A program made the translations under genes and the position numbers. Source: RGIG5270 sp045657185 (GTDB lineage: Bacteria > Verrucomicrobiota > Lentisphaeria > Victivallales > Victivallaceae). Taken from it: a DNA stretch of 14,327 nt. The DNA lies in contig JAZOSO010000116.1 in NCBI GenBank assembly GCA_045657185.1, positions 1-14,327 of the forward strand, given 5' to 3'. The notes under the pieces were generated by a model. The model was not told where the DNA came from, ran no database searches, and saw only the letters and a program-made list of their open reading frames with translations. This document shows positions 14,106-14,327 of the stretch, piece after piece (positions within the stretch are counted from its first letter, which is position 1; each line of letters starts with the position of its first letter).

Positions 14106-14127
14106 GTGTTTTGCGCAAGCAAAACAC
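14106..14127. repeat. Perfect 9-bp hairpin with GCAA tetraloop
   Basis: GTGTTTTGC (14106-14114) and GCAAAACAC (14119-14127) pair perfectly around GCAA, a GNRA-type loop when read on the plus strand. It is preceded by G-rich DNA (GGGGTTGGGGG) and followed by a short GGCG/CGCC stem (14130-14143) and TTTTATTT, which together could act as a plus-strand terminator. Confidence 0.6.
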
Positions 14128-14213
14128 GGGGCGTTTCATCGCCTTTTATTTGCTATCGCCTTGGCAAAATCTCAAAGTATATTTTTACAACGGGGTATGC
14201 CAATGCGACAGCA

Positions 14214-14236
14214 TATAAAAAGAGAGCTTGCTCTCC
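14214..14236 (-). terminator. Likely minus-strand terminator for a gene beyond the right edge
   Basis: GAGAGC (14222-14227) and GCTCTC (14230-14235) form a 5-6-bp stem with a very short loop, followed on the minus strand by TTTTTATA. It lies 6 bp after the TAA (14242-14244) of an open minus-strand frame coming in from the right edge, the arrangement expected for a gene end. Confidence 0.45.
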
Positions 14237-14327
14237 CTCAATTATGGCGAAGTCCGGCGAAAGATTTGTTTCGTCATTCCGGCGTTCCACCCGCTTTTAT
14301 ATGAGGAGGGACAAAACGAACATTCCG

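Larger units (their letters stand above)
13949..14327. other. Long intergenic stretch with hairpin-rich right half
   Basis: With 13860-13948 this makes a 468-bp stretch without a convincing gene. About 13949-14085 is very AT-rich and shows nothing beyond A/T runs. From about 14090 the composition changes to GC-richer DNA with several hairpins: 14106-14127, 14130-14143, 14222-14235 and 14254-14282. Two short frames are open to the right edge: one on plus from ATG 14244 (MAKSGERFVSSF...), and one on minus ending in TAA at 14242-14244 (...GMTKQIFRRTSP). Neither can be chosen as a gene. The segment could be the end of a minus-strand gene with its terminator, an intergenic repeat element or a structured RNA. 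Confidence 0.5.

Noticed and set aside
14086..14131. G-quadruplex in the G-rich stretch
   Set aside because: Only three runs of four or more G are present, split by a hairpin, so a four-run quadruplex is not supported.
13954..14139. 61-residue minus-strand open frame
   Set aside because: Phe/Tyr/Ile-rich translation of AT-rich DNA, no ribosome binding site, and it runs over a hairpin and a candidate promoter region.

Overview
This looks like a bacterial chromosome segment, probably from the Lentisphaerota (Victivallales) or a close relative in the PVC group. The main clue is a pilin-like protein with a Lys-Lys-Phe-Thr-Leu-Ile-Glu head and a C-terminal 'ADGH' tail. This class is greatly expanded in Lentisphaerota, though the assignment rests on recalled family knowledge and not on a search. 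Coding DNA is dense, almost all genes lie on the minus strand, and AT-rich spacers carry recognisable promoters and terminators.

Layout from left to right. (a) 1-1263: most of an IS1595-family insertion sequence whose left end lies outside the window, plus the start of another minus-strand ORF. (b) 7817 down to 1339: a six-gene minus-strand operon, lysA - tsaB - membrane protein - proA - GYF/multi-pass membrane protein - pilin-like protein. Gaps are 3-14 bp, and the last pair overlaps by 4 bp (ATGA). (c) 7841-9350: an RsuA/RluB-type pseudouridine synthase (minus) and rsmI (plus), divergent genes separated by 76 bp. Two candidate promoters are packed face to face in that gap. (d) 9423-10619: ribBA (minus), convergent with rsmI across a long hairpin. 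(e) 12911 down to 10775: a lipoprotein N-acetylmuramoyl-L-alanine amidase followed, with an 8-bp overlap, by a PD-(D/E)XK-type nuclease-like protein. (f) 13068-13859: a secreted protein of unknown function with its own promoter and terminator. (g) 13860-14327: no convincing gene; an AT-rich stretch followed by a GC-richer segment dense in hairpins.

Functionally the window is mostly housekeeping: lysine/peptidoglycan precursor supply (LysA), proline synthesis (ProA), tRNA t6A modification (TsaB), rRNA modification (RsmI and the pseudouridine synthase), riboflavin precursor synthesis (RibBA) and cell-wall hydrolysis (amidase). Less ordinary points are the GYF-membrane/pilin-like pair at the end of a metabolic operon, the mirror-symmetric promoters between the pseudouridine synthase gene and rsmI, a repeated TTGAAA promoter signature, and the structured segment at the right edge. 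I do not see a CRISPR array, a tRNA or rRNA gene, a prophage or a clear multi-gene defence system.
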